The notes under the pieces are model-generated. The model did no database searches and was not told the DNA's origin. It saw nothing but the letters and a program-made list of their open reading frames with translations. The position numbers and the translations under genes are program-made. Positions 1-10,300 of a stretch of DNA of 64,000 bases are shown one piece after another. This DNA comes from Choristoneura fumiferana. Taxonomy: Eukaryota > Arthropoda > Insecta > Lepidoptera > Tortricidae. Where the stretch lies: contig NC_133472.1 of NCBI RefSeq assembly GCF_025370935.1, forward strand, positions 34,450,964 through 34,514,963, read 5' to 3'. Numbering within the stretch: position 1 is the stretch's first letter; each line of letters opens with the position of its first letter.

Positions 1-105
1 ACCTGTTTGACACAATTTTCAAGGGCAAGAGCTGAAGAACGTAGTCGATGCGCACAAAGAGCTAAGGCATTTGTCCCATCGCCGGCGAGGAATCGAATGG
101 CTATA
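1..105. other. window edge, unassigned sequence inside an upstream zer-1 intron
   Basis: The + strand reads openly for about 25 codons (beginning near QELKNVVDAHKELRHL) after a weak AG at about 23. It runs straight into a transposable element at 106 with no donor at the border. It could be a chance frame, an old exon relic or the degraded head of the element. Confidence 0.2.
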
Positions 106-697
106 TAGCCATTACGAAAAAATAAAGTAATATTTTAAAAAAGGATTTCGTATTTTATACGGAATCGTCCAAGTTTAGGTATATTTTATACCTTAGGCTG
201 CTATTTACTCATAAACTACTAATAATTCACAAGCAAACTTAGCAGTTATAGTTTTCCTTGAAAGTTTGATATACTTACTACCATCCGGAATTTTAAAAAA
301 ATTTCCACCCACCGCTTTAGATTTTAGACGGGGGGGGGGGGGGCGCTCGATTTTAATGAAAATTTGCAGTTTAGTTGAATATTTCGCAAACAAATCACTG
401 AATCGAAAAATCGTACTAGCAACCCCGAATGGTTTTAAAAGACCTATCCAACGATACCCCACACTATAGGGTTGGATGAGAAAAAAAAATCACCCCACTT
501 TATGTCTATGGGAGGTACCATAATATTTTTTAAATTTTTAATTGTACCATTTTGTCGGCATAGTTTACATATATGTCCCTGCAAAATTACAGCTTTCTAG
601 CATTGATAGTCCCTGAGCAAAGCCGCGGACGGACAGACAGACATGACGAAACTATAAGGGTTCCGTTTTTGCCATTTTGGCTCCGGAACCCTAAAAA
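106..697 (+). mobile_element. copy of the 'GGTTCCGTAGCCATTACG' interspersed family, head missing
   Basis: The copy begins at TAGCCATTACGAAAAA and ends at GGCTCCGGAACCCTAAAAA. The same order of blocks (GTATATTTTATACCTTAGGCTGC, a G-run, GACGGACAGACAGACA, GGAACCCTAAAAA) recurs at 19471, 35472 and 54122 and inverted at 60110, which defines the family. The usual first block CCGGCCAAGAGCGTGTCGG is absent here. It carries a 13-base G run at about 331-343. It lies in an intron of zer-1 and has no coding potential. Confidence 0.8.
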
Positions 698-741
698 CGA
701 ACAATAGATATAAATTTTCGCTCGTCTTTTATTATCCATAC

Positions 742-915
742 AACTGAAGAGTGGGATGCCCTGCCTGCATCTGTGTTGTGTTCTCTGATCGTTACAATCA
801 GGCCGTCTTCAAATCTAGGGTGAAAGGATATTTATTAGGCATGCGTGCTCCATCTTAAAAACATCTTCGCTTACCATCAGGCGTGATTGTGGTCAAACAC
901 AAGCCTGTTTCTTTA
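742..915 (+). mobile_element. LINE 3'-end relic (reverse transcriptase ORF tail)
   Basis: The sequence encodes TEEWDALPASVLC and, after a frameshift, DRYNQAVFKSRVKGYLLG followed by MRAPS and a stop. This 'W..LP..V...DRY....FK.R' pattern is the C-terminal end of non-LTR retrotransposon polyproteins common in Lepidoptera. It is followed by a short 3'UTR containing 'cttaccatcaggcg' and an A-run at about 917-927. It is a 5'-truncated, frameshifted, dead copy inside the zer-1 intron. Confidence 0.7.
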
Positions 916-1150
916 AAAAAAAAAAGATCTCGTGCCAGTAAAAGAGTTACATATGCTATAGTTGATCACTGGCTGATCACAATGGCGAGAATTCACTTTT
1001 CACTAGTATTTCTCAGCGTTAACATATTTTCTAGACATATGTGAAGTTGAATAAAACCTTGCAAAAATTATATTAAAACTGACCTGATGAGCGATTAATC
1101 CGTAGCGACCTTAACTATTTTAACTCTCTTATTATATATGTTCTTTACAG

Positions 1151-1300
1151 AGTTTTCCAGACAAGGAGGAACTTCTTCGCAACATGATGGGTTTACTGGG
1201 CAACGTGGCTGAAGTGGCAGAGTTGAGACCGCAGCTTATGGACAGATTATTTCTCTCTGTCTTCTCCGAGTTGCTTGAGTCCTCTAGTGATGGTATCGAG
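1151..1300 (+). CDS. zer-1: zer-1 exon A (first zer-1 exon in the window)
   Basis: A 150-nt phase 0/0 exon encoding 50 residues from SFPDKEELLRNMMGLLGNVA to LLESSSDGIE. The acceptor is TTCTTTACAG at 1141-1150 and the donor is GAG|GTAATT. It codes one ARM helix pair. The frame is fixed by strong similarity to the family and by exact joining to the next exon (VSYNAAG). Confidence 0.92.
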
Positions 1301-3802
1301 GTAATTACACGAATCAGATTAAGAATATCGTGCATAGCACACGTATATTTCACAGTACTTTAGGAAATGTCGGATGTCTTTCTAGTTAGTTCGACCGCAC
1401 AGGCTTTGAAGTGTCCACATTTTGTTTAAAAATAATACACTTCAAAATGTTTTAAGCGTACCAACGGCAACCCTAGTATGTATGACCTATTAAGGTGAGG
1501 AGGAAATAGCTCTCAGTGACCTTCTGCATACAAGCGGATAGGGTCACCGCTCCCAATGAGCATAGTTTGCGCCCGTTTTATTCACACTATGTTAAGGAAA
1601 CCAATTCAAACCGAGGCGCTTACCCCGGGTGCCATTTCTAAGAAGGCTCTAAATTCCATGTTGTAAATATTAGCCTTATTTTTATAAATTGGTGCTTAGC
1701 AAGGGCGCCCAAATTTACATTGCCCCGAGGCAAAACCGATTTTGAACCGATTCAAAAATGTCGTGTATGTGGCGTTCTCATATCTGTACGCATATATTTA
1801 AATCCGAAACTCTATGTATTGGTATTAAAACAGGCACTTTTTTACAGGTGAGCTACAACGCAGCAGGCGTTTTAGCCCACATGGCATCAGATGGACCAGC
1901 GGCGTGGACGGCGACCGAACCAGCGCGCGAGGCGGTTTTGCAGCGCGTCGCCGCCGCCATCGAGCGTTGGGACTTGAATGCCGAGCGGAATATCAACTAC
2001 CGCTCGTTCGAGCCCATATTGAGTCTTCTGCATGCTCACCATACGCCACAGTGCCAGCACTGGGCTGTCTGGGCGCTGGCTAACCTCACCACCGTCTACC
2101 GTGAGTTTTTTTGTTTTGTCTCTGAGTTGACCGCTGGGACTTGAGTGCCGAGCGAAACATCAACTTCCGCTCGTTCGAGCCCATACTGAGTCTGCTGCAT
2201 GCACACCATACGCCACAGCACTGGGCCGTCTGGACGCTGGCTAACCTTACCACCATCTACCGTAACTTTTTAGGGTTCCGTAGTCAACTAGGAACCTTTA
2301 TAGTTTTGCCGTGTTTGGCCGTCTGTCTGTCTGTCAGCCCGCAGCTAAGATCAGAGACCTTAGAACTAAAGAGCTATAATTTGGCATGAATTTACGCCGA
2401 CAAATTGGTACAATAAAAAAAGGTAAAAAAAAGCTATTGGGTGGAAAAAATTGAAAAAAAAAACAGGATGGTAGTAAGTTGAGTGCCGAGCGTAACATGA
2501 ACTACCGCTCTTTAGAGCCCATATTGAGTGTGCTGCATGCACACCATACGCCACGCCACAGTGGCAGCGCTGGGCAGTGGGCGCCAGTCCTGGCCTAGAG
2601 GCGGCAGCGTCCTAGGGGCGGCAGATTCCAGAAGACGAGATAACTATTATTTTGGAATTGTACATATGGGGCGGCGGAAATAAAGTGGCCTACACTCATA
2701 AATAGTACATTGTTGTAGAGGCTCGAAAGTAAGCAATAGATGAACGAGTTAGTTTAAAGGCCGATCCGAAGGGGAGGCCTTCGATAATACGAGTTCATCA
2801 AACATTGTGCTTTTCACGATCACTGCGAGGAAATAAAAAAATATTTATCACAAAGCAAACAATAAGAATCCAATGATTGCGTTGCTCCCGCCGTGTGACA
2901 CTCTTTATCGGCCCGGATAATACCGACATAGAAATACCGGCCCGATTTTTCTTGTACACGCCCATAGAAACTCATGTCAGTTTGACAGGAGTTTGTATGG
3001 GCGAGTACACGAATAATCGGGTCGGTATTATCCAGGCTAGTAAATAGTGTCACCCCTCCCGCCGATTTTTAGTTTTTCTTTTCTGGCATATTTTTTTAAA
3101 CGAGTCCGTTCTTTGTGGCCACTACGCAACTACGCAACCACATATTTAAAAAATCAAAACGTCACCTTCGTCATGTCCGACCTGCTGCGATGCTGTGGCG
3201 TTTTTTCATACTTAAAAAAATTAAAACATTTTGTGCATATTATGCGCTTAAGAAAAAAAAGCATTCTCATTGGTCAATTTAAATTCACATGCAGCAGACG
3301 ATTACTTTTGATTGGTCCAATTGTCGTTTCAGCACGCTAGGAATGAAATTCCGAAATTATCGCGTATCGCATTATGAAATACATATATTGATACGACCTT
3401 TCGTAATGTATTACATTGTTGTCGTGTTTTGCGAGCCATAAATGAGTCAAAATGTACATAATAGTCAGCTTTGGGTACTGGATTTAGTTCATCTATGGCC
3501 ACATTTTCGAACAGTGTAGTGAAAAAAATCTTTTAATACGAGGCCTAGTGATTAATATATGGATAAAAGTGGAGGTCGAATTGACTTTGAAAAATGCTTG
3601 CTGTATTTCGTTGTTTAAATTTTCAGCTGACAAGTACTGCGGGTTGGTGGAGGCGGAGGGAGGCTTAAAGCTCCTAGTGGATCTGCTCAACCACCCGTCG
3701 CCGTACGAGATGATCAAAGACCTGGCCTGTGTCGTGATCGGTAACTGCGCGCGCTACGCGAACCGCGTCACGCCGTCGCCGCCCGTGTCCCCGGACAATT
3801 AA
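1151..3802 (+). CDS. zer-1: zer-1 homologue (ZYG11/ZER1 family), C-terminal three exons, partial gene
   Basis: Three exons at 1151-1300, 1848-2100 and 3627-3802 splice in frame to 192 residues plus TAA. The peptide contains ARM-type helices typical of ZER1/ZYG11B, including EELLRNMMGLLGNVAEV, VSYNAAGVLAHMASDGP, ERNINYRSFEPIL and CQHWAVWALANLT. Members of this family are substrate receptors of CUL2-RING ubiquitin ligases, and ZER1 and ZYG11B recognise N-terminal glycine degrons through the C-terminal ARM region, which is the part present here. Family proteins are roughly 750-800 residues, so about three quarters, including the leucine-rich repeats, lies left of the window. Junctions are phase 0 (1300/1848) and phase 1 (2100/3627), with donors GTAATT and GTGAGT and acceptors TTTACAG and TTTTCAG. 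The C terminus ends in a short proline/serine-rich tail (VTPSPPVSPDN). Family assignment is secure from motif recognition; the orthologue name is inference. Confidence 0.93.
1301..1847. other. zer-1 intron, no recognisable element
   Basis: I see no coding segment, repeat of the window families or inverted repeat here. The pyrimidine-rich end (ttttttacag) serves the next exon. Confidence 0.5.
1848..2100 (+). CDS. zer-1: zer-1 exon B, original copy of the partly triplicated exon
   Basis: A 253-nt exon with acceptor TTTACAG|GTG and donor ACC|GTGAGT. It encodes VSYNAAGVLAHMASDGPAAW through CQHWAVWALANLTTVY plus one base, and joins in phase 1 to 3627. Compared with the two downstream copies it is the only complete one, with a proper acceptor, the conserved CQHW and a consensus donor. 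Confidence 0.93.
2127..2261 (+). pseudogene. partial tandem copy 2 of zer-1 exon B (3' half)
   Basis: This segment repeats about 131 nt of the 3' half of the exon at 1848-2100. It encodes DLSAERNINFRSFEPILS and HWAVWTLANLTTIY, with a 6-nt in-frame deletion removing Cys-Gln before HWAV. Compared codon by codon I count seven synonymous and four conservative amino-acid changes (N to S, Y to F, A to T, V to I). It has a pyrimidine-rich acceptor-like run ending at 2126, a weaker donor (C|GTAACT) and phase 1/1 borders. The gap from the upstream donor is only 26 nt, which is too short for an ordinary intron, so normal inclusion after exon B is unlikely. Confidence 0.85.
2268..2478 (-). mobile_element. 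truncated inverted copy of the 'GGTTCCGTAGCC' family between exon copies 2 and 3
   Basis: It starts TTTTTAGGGTTCCGTAGTCAAC, continues through the CTGTCTGTCTGTC block and ends at GGATGGTAGTAAG. This is the reverse complement of the right-hand part of the elements at 106 and 54122. Its terminal end lies a few bases after the donor of exon copy 2, and its truncated end abuts copy 3 at 2479. Confidence 0.8.
2479..2581 (+). pseudogene. degenerate copy 3 of zer-1 exon B
   Basis: About 100 nt are similar to exon B and copy 2 (TTGAGTGCCGAGCG, then AACTACCGCTC and CATGCACACCATACGCCAC). Here the sequence carries an in-frame stop (TAG in CTCTTTAGAGCCC) and a short duplication around CCACGCCACAG, and the donor is lost. 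It cannot function as an exon. It is nearer to copy 2 at several sites (GAGTGCC, GCACACC) but shares TACCGC with exon B. Confidence 0.8.
2582..3626. other. last zer-1 intron, right part
   Basis: Apart from the inverted-repeat element at 2895-3053 I see no recognisable feature until the acceptor at 3621-3626. Confidence 0.5.
2895..3053. mobile_element. 158-bp foldback MITE
   Basis: GTGACACT at the left end is mirrored by AGTGTCAC at the right. Inner arms also pair: CGGATAATACCGA with TCGGTATTATCC, and CGGCCCGAT with ATCGGGTCGG. It is a nearly full-length palindrome with a small loop, as expected of a nonautonomous inverted-repeat element in an intron. Confidence 0.7.
3627..3802 (+). CDS. zer-1: zer-1 terminal coding exon
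   Basis: The acceptor is TTTTCAG|CT. The exon completes a Pro codon and encodes DKYCGLVEAEGGLKLLVDLL through DLACVVIGNCARYANRV, then PSPPVSPDN and TAA at 3800-3802. The ZER1/ZYG11 equivalents also end in an EGGL... ARM helix followed by a short tail, so this is the natural C terminus. Confidence 0.92.
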
Positions 3803-3897
3803 CTAATGGAGTACTTCGAGGACATCAGTCCTCAGCTTCGGGACTAGACGCGAATACGGGACTGCCTCGCCCGCCTCTTCCAGGGTACAAGACCGCA

Positions 3898-4080
3898 TAA
3901 GCGCAGAACACACAGGACGGCAGCAGGTCGGAAGCTGGTCGGGTCAGGAGTGCGGCGGGCCTATTTACGTGATCGCTGGTCGCCGCCGTCGGTGTGATGT
4001 TGTTCGTATACAGCCACGTAAATATGCCCGCGGCACTCCCGACTCCCGACCCGCTGCCGTCCTATGTGTTTTGCGCTTTA
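3898..4080. mobile_element. 183-bp foldback element in the zer-1 3' flank or 3'UTR
   Basis: The left arm (taagcgcagaacacac ... gggcctatttacgtg) pairs with the right arm (cacgtaaatatgcccg ... ttttgcgcttta) over about 70 bp per arm. It is GC-rich, unlike its surroundings. It begins 96 bp after the stop codon and is probably transcribed as part of the 3'UTR. Confidence 0.75.
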
Positions 4081-5464
4081 AAGCCTAACCATACTACATA
4101 TTTATACGCGCAGATATATGGGCAGCTCTAATATCGTAAATATTACGCTTGATAAATATGTATTGTGCACAGGCCATGGGCCTTGTTGGTAACCGAGTTT
4201 GATGGGTTCCAAAAATCAGTTAATTCACTTCCCTAATAAGAATTACAACTCTAGCGTTTATATCAGAAGGTATACGGTCATGAAACGGTTAACACTCACT
4301 GTATGATAGAGTGGAACATCTGCACATAGGCGTGCATTGGCTCGATTTCAGGGCAGGCAGCTTAACTACCCTGGTATTGACCCAATGCATGCCACTGCGC
4401 AGGCAGTACTAAAGAAAAACGGATGTATATGTAACTTCTGTTATTGACGGCTTTTATGTACATTCAATACGTCATAAAGCTCTGATCTTTACGCGTGAGT
4501 GAAAATTCTTCGCAACGCTTTGAAATCGGTTTTAAGTTCCCTGTCCGACCAAAGCATGACTAAAAAAGGACAGGGTGAAATGCGATAGATCTGACTAATA
4601 TGGACAAAGGACGCGCGAATTCAGCTATTTTCTACGTGTTACTAATACTCATTTTGAAAATATTAAGTGTGCACATTATAGGAAACATGTAATGTACCTA
4701 TTAAATAACCTTCAGTCGAGTCTTTACACCATACTACTAGTTAATTGTGTTTTAGAGATAACTTTATATTGTTTTCTAACGTTTTAATTTATAGATTTAT
4801 TGCGTTATTAAATTAAACGTAATTATTTCGCAATTAACTGATCATCTAAGCTGGAACTGACAAAACTGTTTTAGGAAAGGATGCATAAAGTTAACCCTAG
4901 CTATACATTAGTCAATTATACCCTTTCGAAAGGAAAATAGTAGGTACTTTCGCTTTTGGTTAATTAGGTACGTCTTTGACTACATATGTCACGATATTTT
5001 TCATTCCTCCGTGTCACCTGCTATGCTGCGAGAACCCACTCAGTTAAGTGTTAGATGATATTAGGTATTAAACTTGGTTACCTACTAGGTAGAAGCGGTC
5101 TCGGCCCCCCCTCCAGTCCGCCACCCCCACTGGCGACCATCCCATCGGCAATAATTTTCGTGCAGTGTCTCCGCTCTTCCCCTGATGAACTTTTGTGAAC
5201 GAATTTAAACAGAACTCCAAAACGTATCTCGTTCCCGTATTGTAGGGTTCTTATTAGTAAGCAAAATTATTAACGCCTTTACTGGCAAGTGACGTGTGGC
5301 ACCACTTCCCTAAACAGATCAGAGTTTTTAAATATTACATTATATCGAGCTTAGTGGTTGTCTTATTGCGGGGCGGCTTGCGGGAACTGCCCGTGGAGGT
5401 TCCTGCAAGCCCCTTTGTAAAACTAATAATTTTCCCAAGCAATGAACAAAGAAACAAGATTAAC
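4081..5464. other. 3' flank of zer-1, no gene seen
   Basis: AT-rich sequence. No AATAAA was found close to the stop; an ATTAAA occurs at 4700-4705. A short imperfect inverted repeat lies around 4335-4395 (GGCGTGCATTGG with CCAATGCATGCC). No coding region is seen. Confidence 0.4.
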
Positions 5465-5565
5465 CCCCTGTTTCACCAACCATTGATTAAATTTATAAAG
5501 AATACAGCACAGACAGCATCAGATATTTATCCGTCAAATAAAATTAATCAATGGGTGGTGTTTAG
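5465..5565. mobile_element. short MITE, 'GTTTCACCA...TGGTGAAAC' family
   Basis: The left end CTGTTTCACCAACCATTGATTA and the inverted right end TTAATCAATGGGTGGTG match the ends of the intact element at 61286-61428. The interior differs. A right half alone is present at about 7250-7298 (ATTAATCAACGGGTGGTGAAACAGCCCC). Confidence 0.6.
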
Positions 5566-7350
5566 ATAATTATACACACCTTATATCTGTTTTACCGAGG
5601 TAATTAGACTCGATCGTTGATTTTACGCTATGGTGTGTTATTGATGTAATTATAATTATATAATAAGTGTATTATGTAAAAACAATGTAGGAATATTTAT
5701 TTTATTTTGATCAATCAACAACGGAGTATTAAATCTAATATATAAAAAATCATCTGTATTTGTGTTTACAAATAAATTAGGTATATTCGGTATAACTTTA
5801 TGCTGATTACAAAGTAAATCTATGTACTTATTCTTATATTCAAAATTCAAATTCACTATTCTGTCCGTTATACAAATTAGAGATAGAATGTACTAAGCGT
5901 GAAAACAACTGTTGGAACTGGATAAGCATTAGCGCGGGTACGGTGCAATAAGTGGAATCCCATTTGATCTATACAACTCTGAAGCAACAGAGTTCAAAAT
6001 CGTATCAAATGTATTAGTTTTGTAGAACATATGGGATCTACCCAATTTATCATACATTTACATACACAACAGCTGTACACAAGATTCTCATTTACCCTCA
6101 ACTGTCTACTGCAGTCCATTGCAGAGTACATTGTCTTCCCGTGAATCTATAATGCCGTATCTAGCTTTGTTCATATTTTGCTTCACATAGTTGCAAGATA
6201 ATTTAATTGTTCGCTAACATTTACTTAGACTAGCTTCGCCAAAAACAATATTGTTGTATTAACGAAAGCGTGTATCAGATCCACGACATCAATTTGTAGG
6301 TCAATAATGACGAGAGTTACTGGACTTAAAGAGTATCCCAGACAGCAGAGAAAGCGAAAAATGTTAAAAATATCGATCGAAAGTTATTTCATAGTTATAT
6401 ACATAATATAAACAAGTAGTATCATCTACTGCAGTTGCCTGCATCTTACAGTCTAAAAAGTAATAAGACTTGGTCGCGGTTAGCCATTAGCATTAATGAC
6501 GGAGGCCACAGACACCAAAACTAAAGAAAGGTTTGGACGCAGCTAGTAATGCTGGCGCAAATCCCCAGCCAAGCCACCGCTGGCCTGGTCTGTCTTGTTT
6601 AAATGTGGCCAACTGGATTCATTTCATTCATGAATTATTCGCGGGGCACGCGGGCGCAGGTCACTGGCTTATAAAATATGGCAGCGCTCTATTCCCACCA
6701 GTACTGGCAGCCAGCACTAGCTTCGTCTAAACCTAGCTTATTGGTGTTTGAAACCACCACTGGGTTGATGTGTTGTTGCAACGGCTGAAGCAAAGCAGCC
6801 TGCGTGTCTGGAATACGCTTTAGGTAGTTCCTTCATTGATAGCTAGTTGGAGTCTATAAGATAAATTCTTATTTTGCCAGTGTATTTTTGTTAATAAAGT
6901 TTCTTCTGTTGCTGCTTGCTTTTGGCAAAAACTATAGCACTGAAATTGGAACTTCCCTTTTGCTCTCTTATTACATGATATTAGCGTGAGCGGGACGGCA
7001 CGATACGAATTTCGAAATTCGACAACTTCGTAGTATTATAAGACTGACTCGAGTCTTAAAGCACCCTCGTAGCGATCGATCACATTCGCACACATCCATA
7101 AAATGAGCATTCGATGACAAAATTTACCCAAATAGCAAGCACTTATAACATTAAATTACCCACATTCATGACAAAACACATTTTATTAGTTATTGTTAGT
7201 AAAGATTGATTTGAATTTGAATAGACTGAGACGGCATAACAATAAATAAATAATCCATGAAATAAAATTAATCAACGGGTGGTGAAACAGCCCCTTAGGC
7301 TACAAAAGAACTCATAAATTATAACAAACTAGTGTACTGTTCACAAAAAC
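5566..7350. other. intergenic, no gene seen
   Basis: AT-rich sequence. The only items recognised are the half MITE at about 7250-7298 and a fragment at about 6988-7040 (gggacggcacgatacgaatttcg ... cttcgtagta) resembling one arm of the elements at 26692 and 63413. Confidence 0.4.
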
Positions 7351-7692
7351 TGTTTATACCTGCTGAGCTGGCAACATTGCATTTTTGTTAATTTTTCTCG
7401 ATTATTCCATAATTTTTTTTAATGAAAATTAAAAATGTGGTAGGTTATGTGTCTACTGCAATAATTATTCGTGATAGACTTTTATATTCTTTAAAAACGA
7501 ACAAATGTTTATTATCTGTTTTTAAAGAAAATAAAAGTCTATCACGCATAATTATTGGAGTAGAAGAGTAAATTAACTTATATATTCAGAACAGTTCTAT
7601 GAGACTACATTTTTAATTTGCATGAAATTTTTATGGAATAATCGAGAAAAACTAACAAAAATGCAACGTTGCACAGCTCAGCACGTATAAAC
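7351..7692. mobile_element. ~340-bp foldback element
   Basis: The outer ends TGTTTATACCTGCTGAGCTG and CAGCTCAGCACGTATAAAC are inverted copies. Arms continue inward: TGCATTTTTGTTA with TAACAAAAATGCA, TCTCGATTATTCC with GGAATAATCGAGA, and the core CGTGATAGACTTTTAT with ATAAAAGTCTATCACG. There is no coding content. Confidence 0.75.
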
Positions 7693-8188
7693 GCTCTTAA
7701 GAAGATAATGGCAAGAAATACAAAGTGTAGTACTTTCGAAAGCAACACGTAAGTTTCAATTAGTTGCAGTTGATTGCAACACTAACTCGTCATACATAGA
7801 GCTACTTATGTTTTATTACTAGACCACGTGATGCAAATTAATTGAAGAAATGTGGTGAGCTCTGTGCTTTTATGGCCATTCATAATCATTCATTGCGCGG
7901 TCTATATTATATTTGTTATCGAAATAAGAGTCCATATAAAATTACAGGCACTTATTTCATGGAAGCACTAATTATTTATAATTAAACTCAAAGCACTCTT
8001 TTAACATAAAAATGTCTTCTCCTTTTTACCCGACTGCCCGAAGGAGTTAAATGATGGCAAATGTCATTCTGACGAAAAATGACCTACCCGCAAAATAAAC
8101 CAAACACATGCCTCATCCAAGCGATGCTAGACAGCTGTTTCATCGCTTGAATAATCTATTCTACCGAGCAACGGCTAAATAAAGACTT

Positions 8189-8357
8189 AGAGCGGTTTCG
8201 CACTACGCACGCCCGATTCGAATCAGTCAAAATACGGACCAAAGTAGTCGTGGAACAATTTGTATAGTAGTTTACACCATAAAAATAGTTCGACGACTAT
8301 TTCGGACTGTATTTTCACGGATTCAGATCGTCGTAGTGCCTAGTGTGAAACCGCTCT
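8189..8357. mobile_element. 169-bp MITE with AGAGCGGTTTC ends
   Basis: AGAGCGGTTTCGCACTA at the left is mirrored by TAGTGTGAAACCGCTCT at the right. Inner arms also pair (TAGTCGTGG with CGACGACTA; ATACGGACC region with GGACTGTAT). It is noncoding. Confidence 0.7.
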
Positions 8358-8888
8358 GATAGTGTCTCATCGGCATTTGCGAAATCATCTACAATATTAG
8401 CGAATCTATAGTTTTGAAAATTAAATTCATTGAAACAAAATGAGATTGAAAAAGGTGTTTGTTCCATCACTAATCACTAAACGCCCTGTTCTTAGGGTGA
8501 AGTCAGACGAGCGTAATTTTTTGAGTTGCGTGTCGCTTATTTTCGATCGCGAAATTTCTGCTGCATTCGGTTTTATACAAAAGCCCAGTTTGTGCCACAC
8601 GGCGACTATATTGTATGAACCCAAAATTACGCGACTGAAAATACGCCACTCACAACTCGAAGGTTACGCCAAACTGTCACCGGTGTTGCAAGTGGAACGA
8701 CGCTGCGGCATATATTTTAATTAATCAATTGAATTGAATTAATATTTGTGTAGTTAATTGTTTGATTTCTCATGTTTGTATACTTGTCCCATTTAAATAA
8801 AAAAGTTGATTCACACAAATATTAATTGAATGCGAAGGATTTTATAATCTGGACAATTTTTCATAAAGGTAGTGGTCGAATTATAGTA

Positions 8889-9187
8889 ATTCCGATAAGC
8901 TGAATTTTGGTGGAGACCTTGTACACCATTAGGAATAGAATAGTGTCAAACAAAAGTGAATTCAGTCAAAAAAAAAAGTATAAGGGCCATTTTTGTAGAT
9001 AATTTTAAGATCTATCATTTTTGCCTGGGCTACTTTTTGATAAAACTTACTGTTTTCGAAAAAAAAAACAAGTTTCGACCTTTGACCCTGAAAAACTTTT
9101 TTAGCACACATGGGATCAATGGAAACTTTGACATTTTTTTCCTAATTGTATACCCAAGGACTCCACCAAAATTCAGCTTTTTCGGAA
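8889..9187. mobile_element. ~300-bp terminal-inverted-repeat element
   Basis: The left end ATTCCGATAAGCTGAATTTTGG is an inverted copy of the right end CCAAAATTCAGCTTTTTCGGAA. It is AT-rich inside. A short open frame within it is not coding-like. Confidence 0.6.
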
Positions 9188-9213
9188 TTTATTTAGGTAA
9201 ATTGAAATGTCTA

Positions 9214-9398
9214 TAAGGTAAGTCGGGGCAAGCGCGCCGGCAGGGAGTAAACGTGCCTACCATTAAAATATCGAAAAGTATCATAAGCACTAATAACAAT
9301 CTCACAACCACGCATCTAAGACCTGACCTCAGACCTTTAAGATGTCTTTAGTAGTGCAATATCAATACTTTTCCACGCGGTTACCCCGACTTATCTTA
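9214..9398. mobile_element. 185-bp MITE, TAAGGTAAGTCGGGG ends
   Basis: TAAGGTAAGTCGGGG at the left is mirrored by CCCCGACTTATCTTA at the right, about 15 bp with one mismatch. It is noncoding. Confidence 0.6.
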
Positions 9399-9413
9399 TT
9401 GGCCGGAGTATTA

Positions 9414-9555
9414 GTACAGTCGCCATTAGATATTTTGGAGCGGCCAAAGTGGTCAAAAATATCGGCACATGCACTCTATTATTAAAGTATTAGAATTCAT
9501 TTATCGATAATAATGATCACCTTGGCCGCTCCGAAATATCTGATGGCGACTGTAC
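9414..9555. mobile_element. 142-bp palindromic MITE with TA-CAGTCGCCA ends
   Basis: The left arm GTACAGTCGCCATTAGATAT continues TTTGGAGCGGCCAA; the right arm is its inverse, ending TGGCGACTGTAC. Both ends are TA followed by CAGTC, the form expected of a TA target duplication next to Tc1/mariner-type ends. Confidence 0.75.
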
Positions 9556-10099
9556 ATTTTGGCAGCTCTCATCGCCACATTTTAAAGATGCCTGCGCACA
9601 GCTCTGGTGAATGCGTAGCCTAAAAGTGAATCTTACTATTTTTGTTATGTTAGACGTTTGTTATTTGAACATGAATTAAATTAATCTTAGATATATTCTC
9701 AGATTTTAATTTCGTGGTCGTGTGAGTACAGTAGTATACAATAAATGTCGGTTTATTGAGTTAGTCCCATCTACTCTATTGTACTGGTTTCTGTTCTATG
9801 AAATTCATATACATTTTAATACTTCTGTATTACCCGTCCGAGAAAAAGATCGGATACATTTCTAATTAGATAAATTCAATCATTATTTTGTAAACTATTC
9901 CTTTTTTTTGTTTTATTCGGAATTCTGCAGAAACCTTGTGTTTGTATAGAGCTTGTTATTAAGCTAACAAATTACTAAATCGCTGCTTATGCATAATATT
10001 TTGTTTATGAACACTTTTCTTTTACGTAGTCGGAGTTACGGAGCTGTCTCCAAGTTTCTGTATGATCTGTTCATGTAGTATATTCAATGTCGATGATGG

Positions 10100-10300
10100 T
10101 ATTTTTTTTTATTTGACTGGATGGCAAACGAGCAAATGGGTCTCCTGATGGTAAGAGATCACCACCGCCCATAAACATCTGCAACACCAGGGGTATTGCA
10201 GACGCGTTGCCAACCTAGAGGCCTAAGATGGGATACCTCACGTGCCAGTAATTTCACCGGCTGTCTTACTCTCCACGCCGAAACACAACAGTGCAAGTGT
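10100..10300. repeat. lepidopteran interspersed repeat ('ctcctgatggtaagagatcaccaccgcccataaac')
   Basis: The blocks GGGTCTCCTGATGGTAAGAG, CAACACCAGGGGTATTGCAG and CGTTGCCAACCTAGAGGCC are recognised from memory as a very common moth and butterfly repeat associated with non-LTR element 3' ends. Only one copy lies in this window. Confidence 0.6.

Noticed and set aside
8440..8724. 94-codon + strand frame
   Set aside because: Overlaps a sequence beginning AGGGTGAAGTCAGACGAGCG that I recognise as a common MITE-like repeat; no domain and no splice support.
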